NCBI RefSeq assembly: GCF_029227915.1
Contig: NC_079884.1
Span: forward strand, 10,478,001 to 10,542,000
DNA length: 64,000 nt
Direction of reading: 5' to 3'
Source: Hydractinia symbiolongicarpus
Lineage: Eukaryota; Cnidaria; Hydrozoa; Anthoathecata; Hydractiniidae
Made by a program: the position numbers and the translations under genes. Position 1 is the first letter of the stretch, and every line of letters begins with the position of its first letter. The notes beneath the pieces are model-generated. The model did no database searches, was not told the origin of the DNA, and saw nothing but the letters and a program-made list of their open reading frames with translations. Below, in pieces: positions 33,910 through 48,100 of this stretch.

Positions 33910-36900
33910 ATGAAGCGGAGTTTTCCAACTAAAGATGGCAGCTCATCAGAAATACTAAGTAAACGAAAAGTTGGTGAATTCTTGAGTAGTATTAGTGTCA
34001 CACCTATCCAGAAATACTGTGGTGAATGTCCTTACTTCCGGGAACCTGCAGAGTTTGGGCATTTTTCGTTGGATGGGAAACGAGATTTTCATAACAACGC
34101 CTCTCAGTTACGCTACTATGTTCCTCCAATGAACACTCATAACTTAAGTTTTGATTTACGAAAAGGTTATGATACATGTATTTTAAAAGATGAGGAGATT
34201 CAAGAACGATTGACTCATTTATTGACCTGGATAAAAAAGAACAGACAGAAATTCCAGTTGAATAATCAAAGTAAAAGTGATGATAAATCTAAAGATAGAA
34301 GGTATGATGTTCTTTTTTGCGTGTGTTCTATGCTTAATTAAGATTCCAGTTTAAAAACAATAGGCAGGCCTATCAAAAGAGAGAGAGCGATAACTCGGAT
34401 CATGCAAAGACTCTCGCAACTCTTAGAAATGATAAATTATCTGAGCCATTAATTGCTCCCCAATATCAATTCATCTCACATGGAAATCAATGTTATCTTT
34501 CTTATCATTTGCGATAAAAAATAACTAAAAGATATTAAAAAAATAAATAAATAAATAAAGTAGATAAAAAAATAGATAAAAAAGATTTTGTAATAAATAT
34601 ATGCGTTTATAAATTTATTATATTTATTCAGGTTGCTTGCCCAGTCTAAATTATTGTAACCTTGGGTGATTTATTGCGGGGGTGTTATTTTCTTATTGAT
34701 AGGCTTGAATAGGGATGATTGTTCAGAACTATAGGAAAATTTATCTTATGAATGTTACAGGCATCGATAAATAATTCAGCCTTTCTAATTTTTAATTTCC
34801 ATCGGCACTATGCGGGGTGGAATCTTTAAAATCGCCCGATGGAAGAGATATATATATAGATAGAGACAGCACAAAGCCCGGACGCTGCTAACTTGGTATC
34901 CAGGCTTAAACCTCAGAAAATTCGATTTTTTTGAAAGCCAATGAAGATGCTTTATTTTAATCTCTGTCACATTAATGACCAATCTGAACAGAGATTATGT
35001 ACTTCGTGTGTCCAGAACATTCCGTGTGCGGCCATGACTAAAAGTGCTTACATTTTTGTTGGTCGCCCCTTGCTAGTCTCTGGTTTGGTCGTACAAGCTT
35101 TATTGATGTAGCTGGGGAGCTAGCTAAAGCACTATTTTTTAAATGTGTGTATTTTATCAGGTAAGAATTATTTTATATATAAGTGAGAAAGGTGTGCTGG
35201 CTAGCTAGCTATCTTAATTTTTGGTGCTGACTTGGATCTCCTTTTGATTGGTGCTGACATACCCCTTTTGATAGTCATGAAATTACTTACTTGCTAGCTA
35301 GCTATGGAGCTAGCTACACAAAATAGTGCTTTGATTAGAGTGCCTTCTTTTCTTCAAGAAACAGTAACAAAAAACCTTTATCCTGTTTTGCATATTTTTC
35401 CATGACTGGATGCCCAACCTGTTCCTGTTCTTATGGGAAAAAGGGGGCTAAAAATAACTGTCAAAAGACACTTTGTGGGACTACTTCTATCAGAAAAAAG
35501 ATATATTCAGAAGTTATATATTTGAATCGTCACTTTATACATAACAAGATTTTGAAATTTCCAGAGTTTTCCTGATCAGTTTTAAAAATATCCATTTAAA
35601 GTTTTAACTGTTATTTTAGATAGCTATGTAAAATTTTTATTTTTAATTTTTTATATATGGAGTTGTATTTTAACATTGCAGGTTAGTTACAAAAATAGTT
35701 GAGAATTGTGATACTCGTGATTTGTTTACCCCATAATTCTCCGTTTTCAAGGTCTACTTCAAATTTCACAATCTTTCAAGCTAATGACGGAAATCTTCAC
35801 GCCGCAGGGCTCCATGTTTGTATTTAACTTTATTAGACACTTTATTTTTAGAAACTTTAACTTTATTTCTACCCGCCTGTTTTGTTAACATCTCCGCACA
35901 TAAAATATTGTTCTTAAAAATCTGTTAAGAAAATTCAGTAAATATTTTAATTGATGGTGCAAAATTTAGCCAATTTAATTGTAGAAATCAGAGAAAAAGA
36001 CACAAAAAATCTATGAAACTGAAAATCTATGAAACTGATTAACGGGGCACTTATCAAATGTTTACTCTTTTGAAAAATTTTTTTGTACAGCTGCAGCTGA
36101 ATATAATTTCATGTAATTTCAAACATTGCATTTGCTTTTTCTTCCAATATTTGTGTGTATTTGTGCATAACATAAAGTTTCTGCTCTCAGAATAATTTTG
36201 GTGATTCAAATAAGTATGGCAACCTCTTTCTTCTTATCTATCCGAAAGCAATTGTCAGTAGTTTAAGTTTCATTTAACTTCTCTGTGAAAAAATGTATAA
36301 TATATTTTAGGTTGAATACAGATTTTATATCATGGCGTGGACATTTTACAAAGTTTTTATGTACACCATATGAAAAAAGAGAACCTTGGAAGATAGCTGC
36401 TGCACTGTTCAATGGTACCATATTTTTAAGTGAAGTTGAAACTGAGAAGGCTAAAAAAGATAGATTGCACCGTTCGCCTCGTCACCATGAAATGTGTTAT
36501 TGGGGATATAAGTTTGAAGATTACACCACACAACCTGTTGCAGGTAGATATGAATGTTTACAAGTTTGTCTCTTCGTATTGGTTGACAACTTTTACTTAT
36601 CTTTACTTTTTTTTCTGTATTTTTAGAGAAAAAAGATGAAGAAGATGATAATATTGTTAACACAAATGAAGCTTATTGCTCAGTAGTACGAACAAGACTA
36701 AATAAACATTCAATTCTTATTGGTGCTGAAGTTGATTGTTGTCTTAAGAACAATTCTCGGAAACCGCCTGCTAATTATATCGAATTAAAAACCACTCGAA
36801 TCATGTATAACTTTAAACAAAAGGCTAACTTTGCTCGTTACAAACTTTTAAAATTCTGGGCACAAAGTTTCCTTGCTGGCATACCAAAGATTGTTGTGGG

Positions 36901-37174
36901 TATGCGTAATGACGATGGTGTTGTGTCACAAATAACGTCATATGAAACGCTAAATATACCACATGTATCTAAACAGTATTCTAACGAATGGGATGCTAGC
37001 GTTTGTATGAACTTCCTTGATGCTTTGTTGACGTGGTTGAAAGAAGTGGTAACACAAGAAGGACCTGACATTGTGTATATGATTCACTTTGAATACCCAT
37101 TTGAAAAGATTTCAATCAAACTTGTTGATGATGGCTCAGAGCGATTTTTACCAGATTGGTTTGTCAGTGTTTAA
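33910..37174 (+). CDS. DXO: DXO/Rai1 family decapping and exoribonuclease protein
   Basis: Three coding exons, 33910-34301, 36311-36543 and 36627-37174, join in frame at GT..AG sites to give 390 aa, about the length of human DXO. The family removes defective or non-canonical 5' caps (and NAD caps) and degrades the RNA 5' to 3' in mRNA quality control. Seen: the CGECPYFREPAEFGHFS N-terminal block, KGYDTCILKD, ISWRGHFTKFLCTPYE and CYWGYKFEDY. The catalytic acidic motif IGAEVDC (Glu243, Asp245) and YIELKTTR (Glu261, Lys263) match the spacing of the E-x-D and E-x-K metal-binding motifs. The C-terminal blocks FARYKLLKFWAQSFLAGIPK and IVVGMRNDDGVV are also present. All catalytic residues are kept, so an active enzyme is expected. 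Intron 1 is about 2 kb. Confidence 0.95.
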
Positions 37175-39140
37175 TAACATTCTCATTTGATTTTTCACAT
37201 TAATTCATTTTGCTGAAGTAGTTTTATATTAGATAGTAATATATTTGTAATTATTACTTTTATTTATTTGAATTTATTTTAAATGTATACACCACTGCTA
37301 GTGCATAAAATAAAACGGACGCTAGAAATCGTACATGATCTTTGTTTATGTTTTACTACATAGCTTTTAAGAGTATTTGATTTTTAATTTAATATTTTCT
37401 TAGATAGTTAGAGTTTTACTACTTGTTTGCCATTTTTTCACCTTTAAATTATTTCATGGTCATAGATTAGTGTGTAGTAGTACTTGCAAAAGTTTGTTTT
37501 GTTAAAACAGACAAGTTGTAGAAGTAGTAGTATTCATTGTATTTATTCTGCGTAGTTTGTGTATTTTTCTTTTATATACTTAGTAGTTTGAACGCATCAG
37601 CTTAAGGTTACATATTTGTTGCAAAATACATTATGAATGGCACAATATGTCAATATTGACAACATATATTTTTATTTTATTGTTTAAATCTGTAGTTTGA
37701 ATCCATGCTAAAGATGATTGGATTCTTTTAGAATCAATTTTCTTAGTGTGTTAAAGTCTGGTTACAGTTTTTATTTAAGTGATGCTTATATGTATAACAA
37801 TATTGGTCTGTTATTAAAAACCTTTTAAAGACTAGTTGAATAAATTATATGTAAGAAATATTTACTTACATGCATTTAAAACAGATTCCACAACAAAAGT
37901 GGAAGAAAACAGCAGATTTTCAAAATCTTAAAATCCATTTTCCTTAATTGTTAAATGCACCAATTTTATATGTTATAATAAGTTCAAAGAATCCAACTCC
38001 TTATAGATTTGTTGTTATAGCGATATCAGTTAAGTTTATTAATAGTATCTTAAGTCTTTGTTATATTAACAGTTGCAGTAGATGATAATTTTGTTGTTAG
38101 CAATTTAATTGTTTTGTTAGTTGCATAGCTTTTATAATTTGGTAGTATTTTTGTGAGATTCTTCTTGTTAGTTAGTTCAATGGGAAAGCCAAAGTTGATA
38201 GTGGTAAACATGTACTTAACACATAGTATAAACTCAATTCTTCTATAATGTTGAAATGTTTTTAGAATAATTAAATAAAAACAATGTTGGTTTTTTAAGT
38301 AGAAAAATTTATTTTGAAATGTCTTGTGTGTGAGTAAAAAACAATTTTTTTATGTGTTATTTGTAATGTAAATTTAAAAATTTTATCCAGCCTCATTTGA
38401 ACAGAGTATGCATATATTAACAGGTAGGCAACATATGTAGGATGTTTTGATAATTTTAATTAAGGTGAATAACATGCAATACAGTTACTGATGTTTTAAC
38501 TTGTCAAAAGTTTGGAGGAGTTGATTGTTTCTCTTGCATGATTACTATTAAAATTTATATGTCCTTGTAGTAATAAATCAAAAATACACAATAGTAAATA
38601 GATATAAAATTATTTTCACCCTATAACTTCCATAATAATATTTACCTCCTAAATTATTTTGGATATACTAATTAAAGTGAATAATTTATGATTTTAGAAT
38701 AATAAAATTATTATCATGTTATGCATAAGCAAGGTTATTCCAGGCTATGTTTTGACAGCTATGGGCCCATCGATAACAGCTGTAACTATAAAAACATAGC
38801 CTGAAATAAACTCGCTTGTTCATGACATGATATATCTATATTATTCAATGACAATGCCTGAACAGATAAGTGGCAATATTTTTAAGGATTTATTTTTATT
38901 TACCCACAATTCCTTATATTTTCTATTAAAACTATATATGTTATAATGTTATTGTGTAACCCCTGCTTTATACCGCCTTTCAGCAAGAGCCCTGTCAATT
39001 TGTCAAGTTACCCATTTAATTTACTAATATTTCACAGGTTAGCTGTTGTGATACCTCTGATGTCAGGCTTTCGATTAGGATTTTCTATAAATTTAGTCTA
39101 TAAGTTTAAAATGTTATATTAATAGGATTTTACAGGCAAG
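37175..39140. other. DXO 3' flank; second interspersed hairpin repeat
   Basis: AT-rich DNA. AAATAAAACGG at about 37308 could end the DXO transcript. At 38737-38885 lies the second copy of the hairpin repeat seen in a BCAT intron: arms TTCCAGGCTATGTTTT (38737-38752) and AAAACATAGCCTGAAA (38790-38805), then GTTCATGACAT..ATATCTATAT. No gene was seen. Confidence 0.5.
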
Positions 39141-42100
39141 ATGAATACAGAAAATGGTTATGAAGAAGATGATGAAAGTTCTGACCCGTATGGACCTTCC
39201 ATCAACACTGACACTAGTATGTTAACTAAATTTTTTTAAATTTTCTTTTAAGTTAGGAATGTTGTTGCCCTACCTGCAAGAAGAATTGTTAATAAAGTTA
39301 TATTTACATTATTGAAACAGAGTTGATCTTATTGTAAATTTAACAGTTATGTACCATGAAGTTATGATAGCTTCATTGTCTATTAAGTTTTTATAATCTA
39401 AAAAATCAAACAATAATGTTGTTCGTGATGCCTTGAAACCATTTCTTGTGATTGGGTGCTGGTACGTTTTATTCAGATCGGATGCCAAAATTATTTGAAG
39501 CAAGTTATCGAACAACTCAACTTGTCTTTGCGAAAAAAAATGGAAAAATGGTATGAAAGAAGTATATTTCATCATTTCAAAAGAAAACATTAACAAACAA
39601 TCAGCTGCCAACTTTAAATGTTTTGTCCATTTCTGGTTTACTTCCCTTTTTTTTCAGGTTACCTGTTTACGTCAACCACGAGATTTATACGCACTTTGTA
39701 AATCTGCTGCTCAAGCGAATCCAAGATGGTAGGAAAGTTTTCTTATATTTATGATATTTTGTAAAGTCATAATGAATCAATGTTTTTAATACCAAGTAAA
39801 AACGCTTGTCAATAAACTATTATCTGCAAATACATTTTAGGCCAATTGAATATCAATTTCTAAAATTGAGACCTTTGCACATACTTTATACCCCAACACA
39901 TGGAGAACCACTTCAAAAAAAAGGTATGAAAACATTTGTGAATCACATTTACAAACTTAGTATAGCTGCTATGTTCAATGTTTTGGACAACAGGCCTAGA
40001 GAAATATGTATAAGGAACCAGCTCACCATTATGAAAACATTTGCAAACTAGTAAAATAGTAAAGTTAAGTATACCTGCTACATTTTGAAAGAGCTACAAC
40101 AGACCTGGAAAATTGTAAATTATAGGAAACCGACTCATCGTTACTGCTCTTGCAAGCTTATGAAACAAAATGACTGTTTCTCGTTTACACAAATTAGGTT
40201 TTACGAGGTAAATAAGATAATGGTAAAAATTGTTTAGAAACCTTCATTTTTGGGTCAATGGACATTCTCGGGTTGTTGACCAAAACAGAGATTTATTTTA
40301 AGATTTATTAAGTGAAGAAAATGGTCAATATTATTTTATTATTATTATTATTGTTATTATTGCTGTTTTCACTGAAAATTTCTACAGGATATTTCTAGGG
40401 TCATATGTATAAATAACTGTTATCACAGAAGTCCTGTCGATAGGTTCATCATTCCCGACAATTCCTCATTTCTAAATTTCTAGGCCTGTGAAATTTGCTT
40501 AAAAGCACTAAACCTCAAGTATTTTAATTTTACAATGCATCTTGATTAATGAGACTCAATTTTTTGTTCAGGTAAAGAAATTTACCCACCACATAAATCA
40601 TCAAATATTTCTGGAAAGGTTGTATATGATAATTCACCTGACCCAGAAGTGAAATATGTGAGTTTTTTAGCCTTAGCAAAAAAGAAGTGTTAGGAGAGGT
40701 GTTGTTAAAGTATATATCAGATAGTATATATTTATATTAATAATAATAAATTAATAAAAATATTATGTAAGAAACAGATAAAGATTTTGGCAGGTGTGAT
40801 GTGATAAGTATGAAAGAAGCCAGAGGAATCAATCCAGAGATCAGCAAGGGAATCTTGCAGGGAAAAGGACTTAACTCTCCGTTTTTCTCATTTACAGTTT
40901 GTGTCATCAAAGGCTGATTGTAAGCTTTCAAATGTTCAACCTTATTTCACTCTACAAAACGAGAATGATAAAACCTTACTTTTCGAATCAAGATTTGAAA
41001 GTGGAAATCTCATGAGAGCAGTAAAAGTGTGAGTATGTTGAACTGTGTCAGTGATGGAAATGAATTTCTGTATTTTGGTAAATACTATAACAACAACATA
41101 CGTAGTCTAAAGACAAGTGTATGGTAGGTATGGTAAACCCATCACATAAGAACATGCGAGGAATAAGATATATAATGGAACAACTTCATTTCCAATTTAC
41201 TTCGTGATGAGTAAAGAGACTTCGCGTAAAAGTGTTTTCTGTTCAAGTCTTTGATTAAAGAGCCAATCAACTGCTTCAGAGTTCATACAATTGATCTGTG
41301 ATATATCTGTACAAACAATTGCTTACTGTTCGACTTAATTCTACCAAATGTTTTCTTCTACTCTTTTAGGGGAGAATATGACTATCAGTTATGGTTGAAG
41401 TTTGATACGTACACAAAGAAACATACACAGTGGTACTACTTCCAAATCAAAAACGCAAGACCGAATATAACATATCGCTTTACTATTATGAATTTCCTGA
41501 AAGTATACTGTCTACTTGTTTTTTTGCTGTGTTTATTTTTTTCTTAGTATTCCACTAAATCCACAGTTATGTGACTCTTAGACTTAAAATAAGGTATAAG
41601 TTGCAGGGGTACAATTTTGAAGGAAATTTTGTGGACAGAGAAGATAATTCCCAAAGTCTCGCAGTCAATTTCCTGTAGTTCACAACAAAATAAATTCCTT
41701 CCTATGTCTAATATAGACATACGCAATGTGGCAATGTTTGTAAAGTCTATACTATATAATAAAGCATAATTAGCCTTATTTCAAACACTTCATCTGGCCT
41801 ATGCATCTGCAACTTGTAGACTATTGTCCAGTTGATGCTATTCGTCAATTTTTAACACTGGCCAAAAAACTAACTTTGTCGATATATTTTTATCCACAAT
41901 TGCTTGTGCAATGTCTCGGTGGTAAAATAAAGTTAAATCTGCACAATGTACTTGATGTATTATTAACTGGACCAGAAGCCAGTGTTACACTTACCAAGCG
42001 AAATTCATTGTAATATGATATTTATTTTAGTCAGGTAGTTTGTACAACGAAGGAATGAAACCTTTGATGTATTCAGAAAAAGATGCAAGAGACAAAAGTG

Positions 42101-45100
42101 TTGGTTGGATACGTGTTGGGTCGAATATTAAATATTATAAAAATGATATCAAGTTAGTTTTCCTACTCTGTTTCATAGTGTGTTATAAGCTAAGAAATGT
42201 TCAGAAACATTTTTCAAAACATGAATTTTATGGATGATTTATTTTATCTCTTGTAGAAACTAAACTATTCCGTGTAAAATTACTAATTTTTAGCTTGCAA
42301 CAATATCACGCCAGTGTATTATATGTCTTTAGATTTCATATTTTTGTTTCAGAGTTGAGGAAAACAAAGAGAGGTGTTACTATTCGCTGCATTGGACTTG
42401 CACTTTCCCAAATGAAAACGATACTTATTATTTTGCACATTCCTATCCATATACTTACTCAGATCTACAAGTATGTTTAAGTTTCTTTCTATGTTTTATC
42501 TGGTGAGTGTAACCATGTTCAAACTGATTTCAGATAATCTGAAAAGTCAAGGCAAAAGTGTAAAAAAAGTTTGCTTTGTTTTGGGAATACAAAATTCTAG
42601 TATTGATAGCTTCATAAAATTGTCAATATGATGTCCACTCTGTCAGGACTTGTCAGGAATTTTGAAAATATAGGCAAAATGACAAGAAAATTTAAAATGA
42701 CAGGAATTTTAAACCTGTTCCTGTAAGGGATATGGTTTTCACTTCAATATAATGTTTTTCAATGTCAATTTTAGCTTCAGCTTGCATTTGTTTCACCCTT
42801 TGTCTTTTTTTTCTTCGTGTATATTGCATTTTTGTTCTCTCTTGTAAAGTCAGTTAGTTCATCAGTCATAACATAAGAAGAAAAAGTATGGAGAAAATTT
42901 TAAATGTCAGAAAAATCTTTCGAGTGTATACCTTGGTCAAAATTTAGTCATTTGCATATCTATAGTGGCATGTTTTCATTTTTTTTAGTTCCTTCAGTGA
43001 TTGTTATTGACATTGTATTTGTGTTGCGTGTATTGTAGGAGTATCTTGCTTACCTTGGTAGTGACAGCCAACGTCGTAAAGTATGTAAACAACGAGTGTT
43101 ATGTCAAACTTTAGCTGGTAATCATGTTTATGTGTTAACTATCACGGAACCGACAAGATGTCCAAAGCAAGCCAAGGTAATTTAAAATAACTCACTAATG
43201 ACTAAAATAACTTGTTTTATTTTATTCCTTAGCAAATTTTATCAAAAGTAAATATTCACAATATTGACAACATTTTTCTTTTGGGAACACGATATTTTCC
43301 AGAACTATTTCTAAAGTTACTAATAAAAGCTGATGTGTTTGTTTTTTAAGATTATAAGTATATCCCTCTCTATATCATACATTACAGGGGCTGTTTTTTG
43401 CAGAGATTTCTGCCACGAAGGACCCACGTAATGATAATCGCAAGAAATTTCAGTTTTATTGCACAAGTTTCTCAATTTTTGTTTAGTCAAAGAAAGCTAT
43501 TGTAATCACTGCACGTATTCATCCAGGTGAAACGATAGCTAGTTGGTTGATGAAGGGCTTGCTCGATTACCTCACTAGTGATGAACCTGATGCAAAGGTT
43601 TGTTCAATCAAATTTAACTCTGTTACCCATACCCCTACATACACTACAGACATATGTTTTATTTAATTCTGTTAAAAGGGTTATTTCGGATAGATATTAA
43701 AAATGGGATTAGCAATTTTTTTTTATCAAGATTCTAAACTCTTAATTTTTCTTTTATTGTTATGGTGGAATATGTTTTGTTAGCTTCATTTGATATTTTT
43801 GTTTACATGAATCTCTTGGAATGATATGCATTCGTTGAATTGTGGAATAATGTGTACACTCATAAGTTCTCTTAGGGTGCTCTTTTGGAGTCTGCATAAA
43901 TATGTTTTTTTGGTCACTAGTTTGCTAATTTGTACCTAAATTGACCTATTCAACGAATATCTTCTTATACGTATTCAATTTACACAGCCATTTTACCTTG
44001 GCCTTTTTTTAAGATTTTAAGAGAGACGTTTCTATTCAAAGTGGTACCGATGTTGAATCCAGATGGAGTCATTGTTGGTAACTATAGATGTTCGTTATCT
44101 GGCCGTGATTTAAATCGTAATTATAAAACTGTTCTGAAAGATTCCTTCCCTTCTGTATGGAGCACTAGATGTTTGATTAAAAGGTAAATTCTCTTATAAG
44201 AAGTTGTATAGCTAGTGCTGTTGTGACATGTTACTTCCAACCTATAGAATTTTATTTGTAGGCTGCAGGAAGAGAGAGAGGTTTTGATGTATTGCGATTT
44301 TCATGGACATAGCAAGAAGAAAAACATTTTCATTTACGGATGTGATAAAAAACATGAAAATGTCAAATGTTTTTCTACAAGAGTATTTCCTTTGATGTTG
44401 TCTAAAAATATCCCTGAGAAGGTAGGCACTTATTTTTTATGTTAAAACTTGTGTAATTTTAAAATGAAGAAGTGTTTAGCTAAATTTTGATTCTTTACTG
44501 GTCCAAAAATTTTTATATTTTCATCTGAAATTGATTTTAATGTAATTAATACAATTTATATTGTTTTCACCATTATACCTCTATGTTTTTACTCACTTTA
44601 CCTTTTGTCCTCTAAAAAACTAAACTGTCGAGGTGAAAATCAGACATTTTGAAAAAACGTGCATGAAAAATATCATGTCCATATCTGTTCCAGTTTGGGA
44701 GATAAACAAAGACTTTCCTAAGATAATCCATATACTAATGTTACACATTAGAAGCTTTTTTCTGTCATTTGTATTTTTAGTTTTCATTCAATGATTGTCG
44801 TTTTCGAGTTCAGAAGAGTAAAGAAGGCACTGGTCGTGTTGTGATGTGGAACATGGGTATCAAGTACAGTTACACTATGGAGGTGTGTTAACTTCATACG
44901 TGTGGCCACGGTTGTTGTTGTTGTTTAGTAAACAAATAATGCATTCCCAGTATTTTACGATGCACAGCCGAGTGAAATATTGTCATGCCGAGAGTGGATA
45001 CATCTAATATTTAACAAGAATTGCCATGCAAAATCTGTTTTATTATATAGCTTAAGAAAGAAGAAGACAAAACTAATTTATGCAGACTAAACACAACTTT

Positions 45101-48100
45101 TTGTTTTAATAAAAAATGTGTTTGTAGATGTGTGACGCGTGGCCTATTGGTTATGGAGTTCACTACGTAATCACAAGAACCATGGTTCGGTCCATAGCGC
45201 GGGCGTGTTTAGAAAGTGCTTTTACTATAGGTACGGGTCAACCCATGCCATGTAAAGAAAATTGTATACATCTAGAAAACAGGACCTGTTGATGACAGTA
45301 TTTCCGACACTGAAGTGGCTGTATAAATATTCGGAATGATAATAATAGTAATAATAATAAAATTCCCACCTCCATCATTTGTAGGCAATCAAGTTTAAAA
45401 AAACAGAAACTACTTAAGTCTGATCAACTTCATGTAAAATACAAAAGCGGATCATATTTAAGAAGGTTAAGAAAAACAAGATGGTCTTTTGGAGAAACTA
45501 AAGATGATATCTAAGTTGATAATTTATGTGGACTTAACACAACTTTTTAAAGCGAATCATTTTGTGCAGAGATAAAAAGCGCGTTTGTAAATGTTTAAAT
45601 AAGTCCCGCTCAATCATTTTAAAATACTGTTAGCCAATCAGGTTTAGTCATTAACTTTAAAACAACAGAGATTTATGCTTGAACGATTTGAATGATTGAA
45701 ATCAACATGAAATTGACTGAGATGATAATCATGAATTTTTTGATTGGTGATGTTGCCTAATCTTACTTATTCACTGGCCTAAAGTTAAAAAAAAACATAA
45801 AAAATGTTTTGCTGTAAAATTTTCAAAGTTAGCGTAAATACTGGCGTAAACTTTAAGACAGGCTAACCTTCCACGATCTCTTACACTAAAAACATGTGTA
45901 TAAGTCATTTTCTTTTTCTCTTGAGGTCACGGGAACACAGGGTAAGATCTTCAGGTGATATTACCAAGTTTACTATGGCCTGAAAATATATGCTCGTTTC
46001 ATCAGTCTTGCTTTTTGTTACTCGCAATATTTTGGCAAAAAACGTGTTTTTTTGTGTCTTTACAGCAAGAAATCTGTTGTTGTTTGCTGTATAAATATTA
46101 CTTATTGCACAGACGTTAAAAATTAAGGCAATGGTAATAAATTTAAAGTAGTTACTATCGCCTGATTGTCACGTGTCCCCGTGGGTTCTATGTTCAGGGC
46201 TACTTTAAGGAGATTTTAAAAGTAAGCCTTCGTGAATGTTTGTTTCACGAAAGATTCTTTCTTTAAAGTCGAAATTAATTCTGACATTAATATGTCAGCA
46301 TGTCCTACATAAAAACGCAATAAAAATAACATAAAAACATGAAAATTATATTTTAAAGCTGGTACGCTTGTAATTATATTATAGGCGTCGTTCTGTGGGA
46401 GCTCATTAGCTGCTAATAAAGAATATCACTTCGGTGTGCAAGATTATGAAGACATGGGTTATCATTTCTGTGATACTTTGCTTGATTTCTTTGATCCAGA
46501 CACAACCAAGGTAGATATTTTTTTGAAACGATTCCACATATTTTTTCTTAGCTATTGTTTATAGCTTTAATTTTAGTGAACTGGTCAAACTTAGGAAGTT
46601 CTGTCTTGGCCTCGGGTCTTTTTGCTAAAAATGCTGTTTACTGTTGTTATTCTTTTTACGCGCAAAATATTCAATGGAAATCAGCACTCCATCGTAATTT
46701 ATGGAATTTTACTATCTAAAGTAACCAAATAAATTTTGTCTGCCACAGATAGAGTTCGAACAGCATTTCTTCACCTAAAATCAATTGTCTCCTGCCTATA
46801 AGTTATTGAGCCTATACATATACAAGCTTATATGAAGAATGAGCTTATTTGAGGGTAATAGGGTAAACAGTACAAAGTCAATTACTGGTTTGAAGTAAAA
46901 TTTAAATTGCATTACAATAATAATATTTTCTAGTTCAACAACTTGCTAGCAGAGATTGAGAAACACATGCGAAATGTCATGATGACAAAAATGCTGGAGA
47001 AAGGAGATATTGATGTAGATGATATCGACTTTGAACAATTGGATTATATTTCAGACTTTGAAACTGAAACTGGAGGTTCAGACAGTTCTGTTTCGGATGA
47101 ATTACCAATGCAGATTTTGCATGCGTCAATACCAGAGGTAGTTGTATACTTTTATACGCTGGATTCTTATACAACATGAGTTTTAGGCTTATGTCTCACT
47201 TACTAGCGTTTATCGCAGTGAATCAAGGTAATTTTTATCATTGTAAAAGAGGCAAGAACTTTTTACTTGTAAAATTACTCAACTGATGTCTATATTACGT
47301 TGAAATTTTTTCTCATAGAAACAAGAAAAACGTTTACATTGTTACGTTATAATTTTCTATTTTCTGAAACTACTTTTCAACTTCTCTTTTACTGTAGGTT
47401 TCGAAGAAAAAACGTCTGAAGACTCGCAAAGAAAGAAACAAAGCTCGAAAACAGCAACAACGCCGAAAAAGAGTTACTTCTAGTAAGGACACAAAAAGCG
47501 AACCAGCGGCATCTTCATCACAAGAAATATCTCCTACAAAACCAGAGAAAAAGAAGAATCAAAGGATAGATATGCGCGGTAGAGGAAAGTTGCTGTATTC
47601 TACCAATAAAAACACCGCGAACTCTCCGGTGAAATGTGTAACTCCATCCAGGGTAGGAAATAGAAACGAATATTTAGATAGTCTTCTATACACATATTCT
47701 CAAGCTGGTTTGATCGATGGATCATTAACCGACTCTTCTTCGTCCTTTCCATTTGGTAGTGGATCGTCTTCATGTGAAAGATGTAATCCATCCTATTTTT
47801 TATCTTTTGACGCCAGTGATAGTGAGCCAACTAAGATGAACAACGAAAATTACTCTCTGTTCGGTAAGTCGTGTTGTTACTAACTTTTAAAGAGACATGA
47901 GTTTTTTTAAATGCGCAGTAAATTTTGTGCGTTATAAATTTTTGTAGAGCAAACTCAAATGCATAGAAAATGTATTGGGTGGGGTATGAGAGCTCGTCTC
48001 TATATTAATAATACCCTTATTCTGTTTCTGCGCGAGAGAAAAAAATCGTTTTACGGAGATTCGAATTATTTATCCACGAAATAGCAAATATGACATATAA

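Noticed and set aside
38737-38805. Transcription terminator hairpin
   Set aside because: The genome is eukaryotic and the same hairpin occurs in a BCAT intron, so it is a mobile repeat.
41801-42013. 70-codon frame within an AGBL intron
   Set aside because: It is removed by the in-phase splicing of 41502 to 42031 and lacks similarity to the family.
45128-45210. tRNA gene
   Set aside because: Box A and box B are present but the arms do not pair as a full cloverleaf, and the unit continues into a SINE body and tail.
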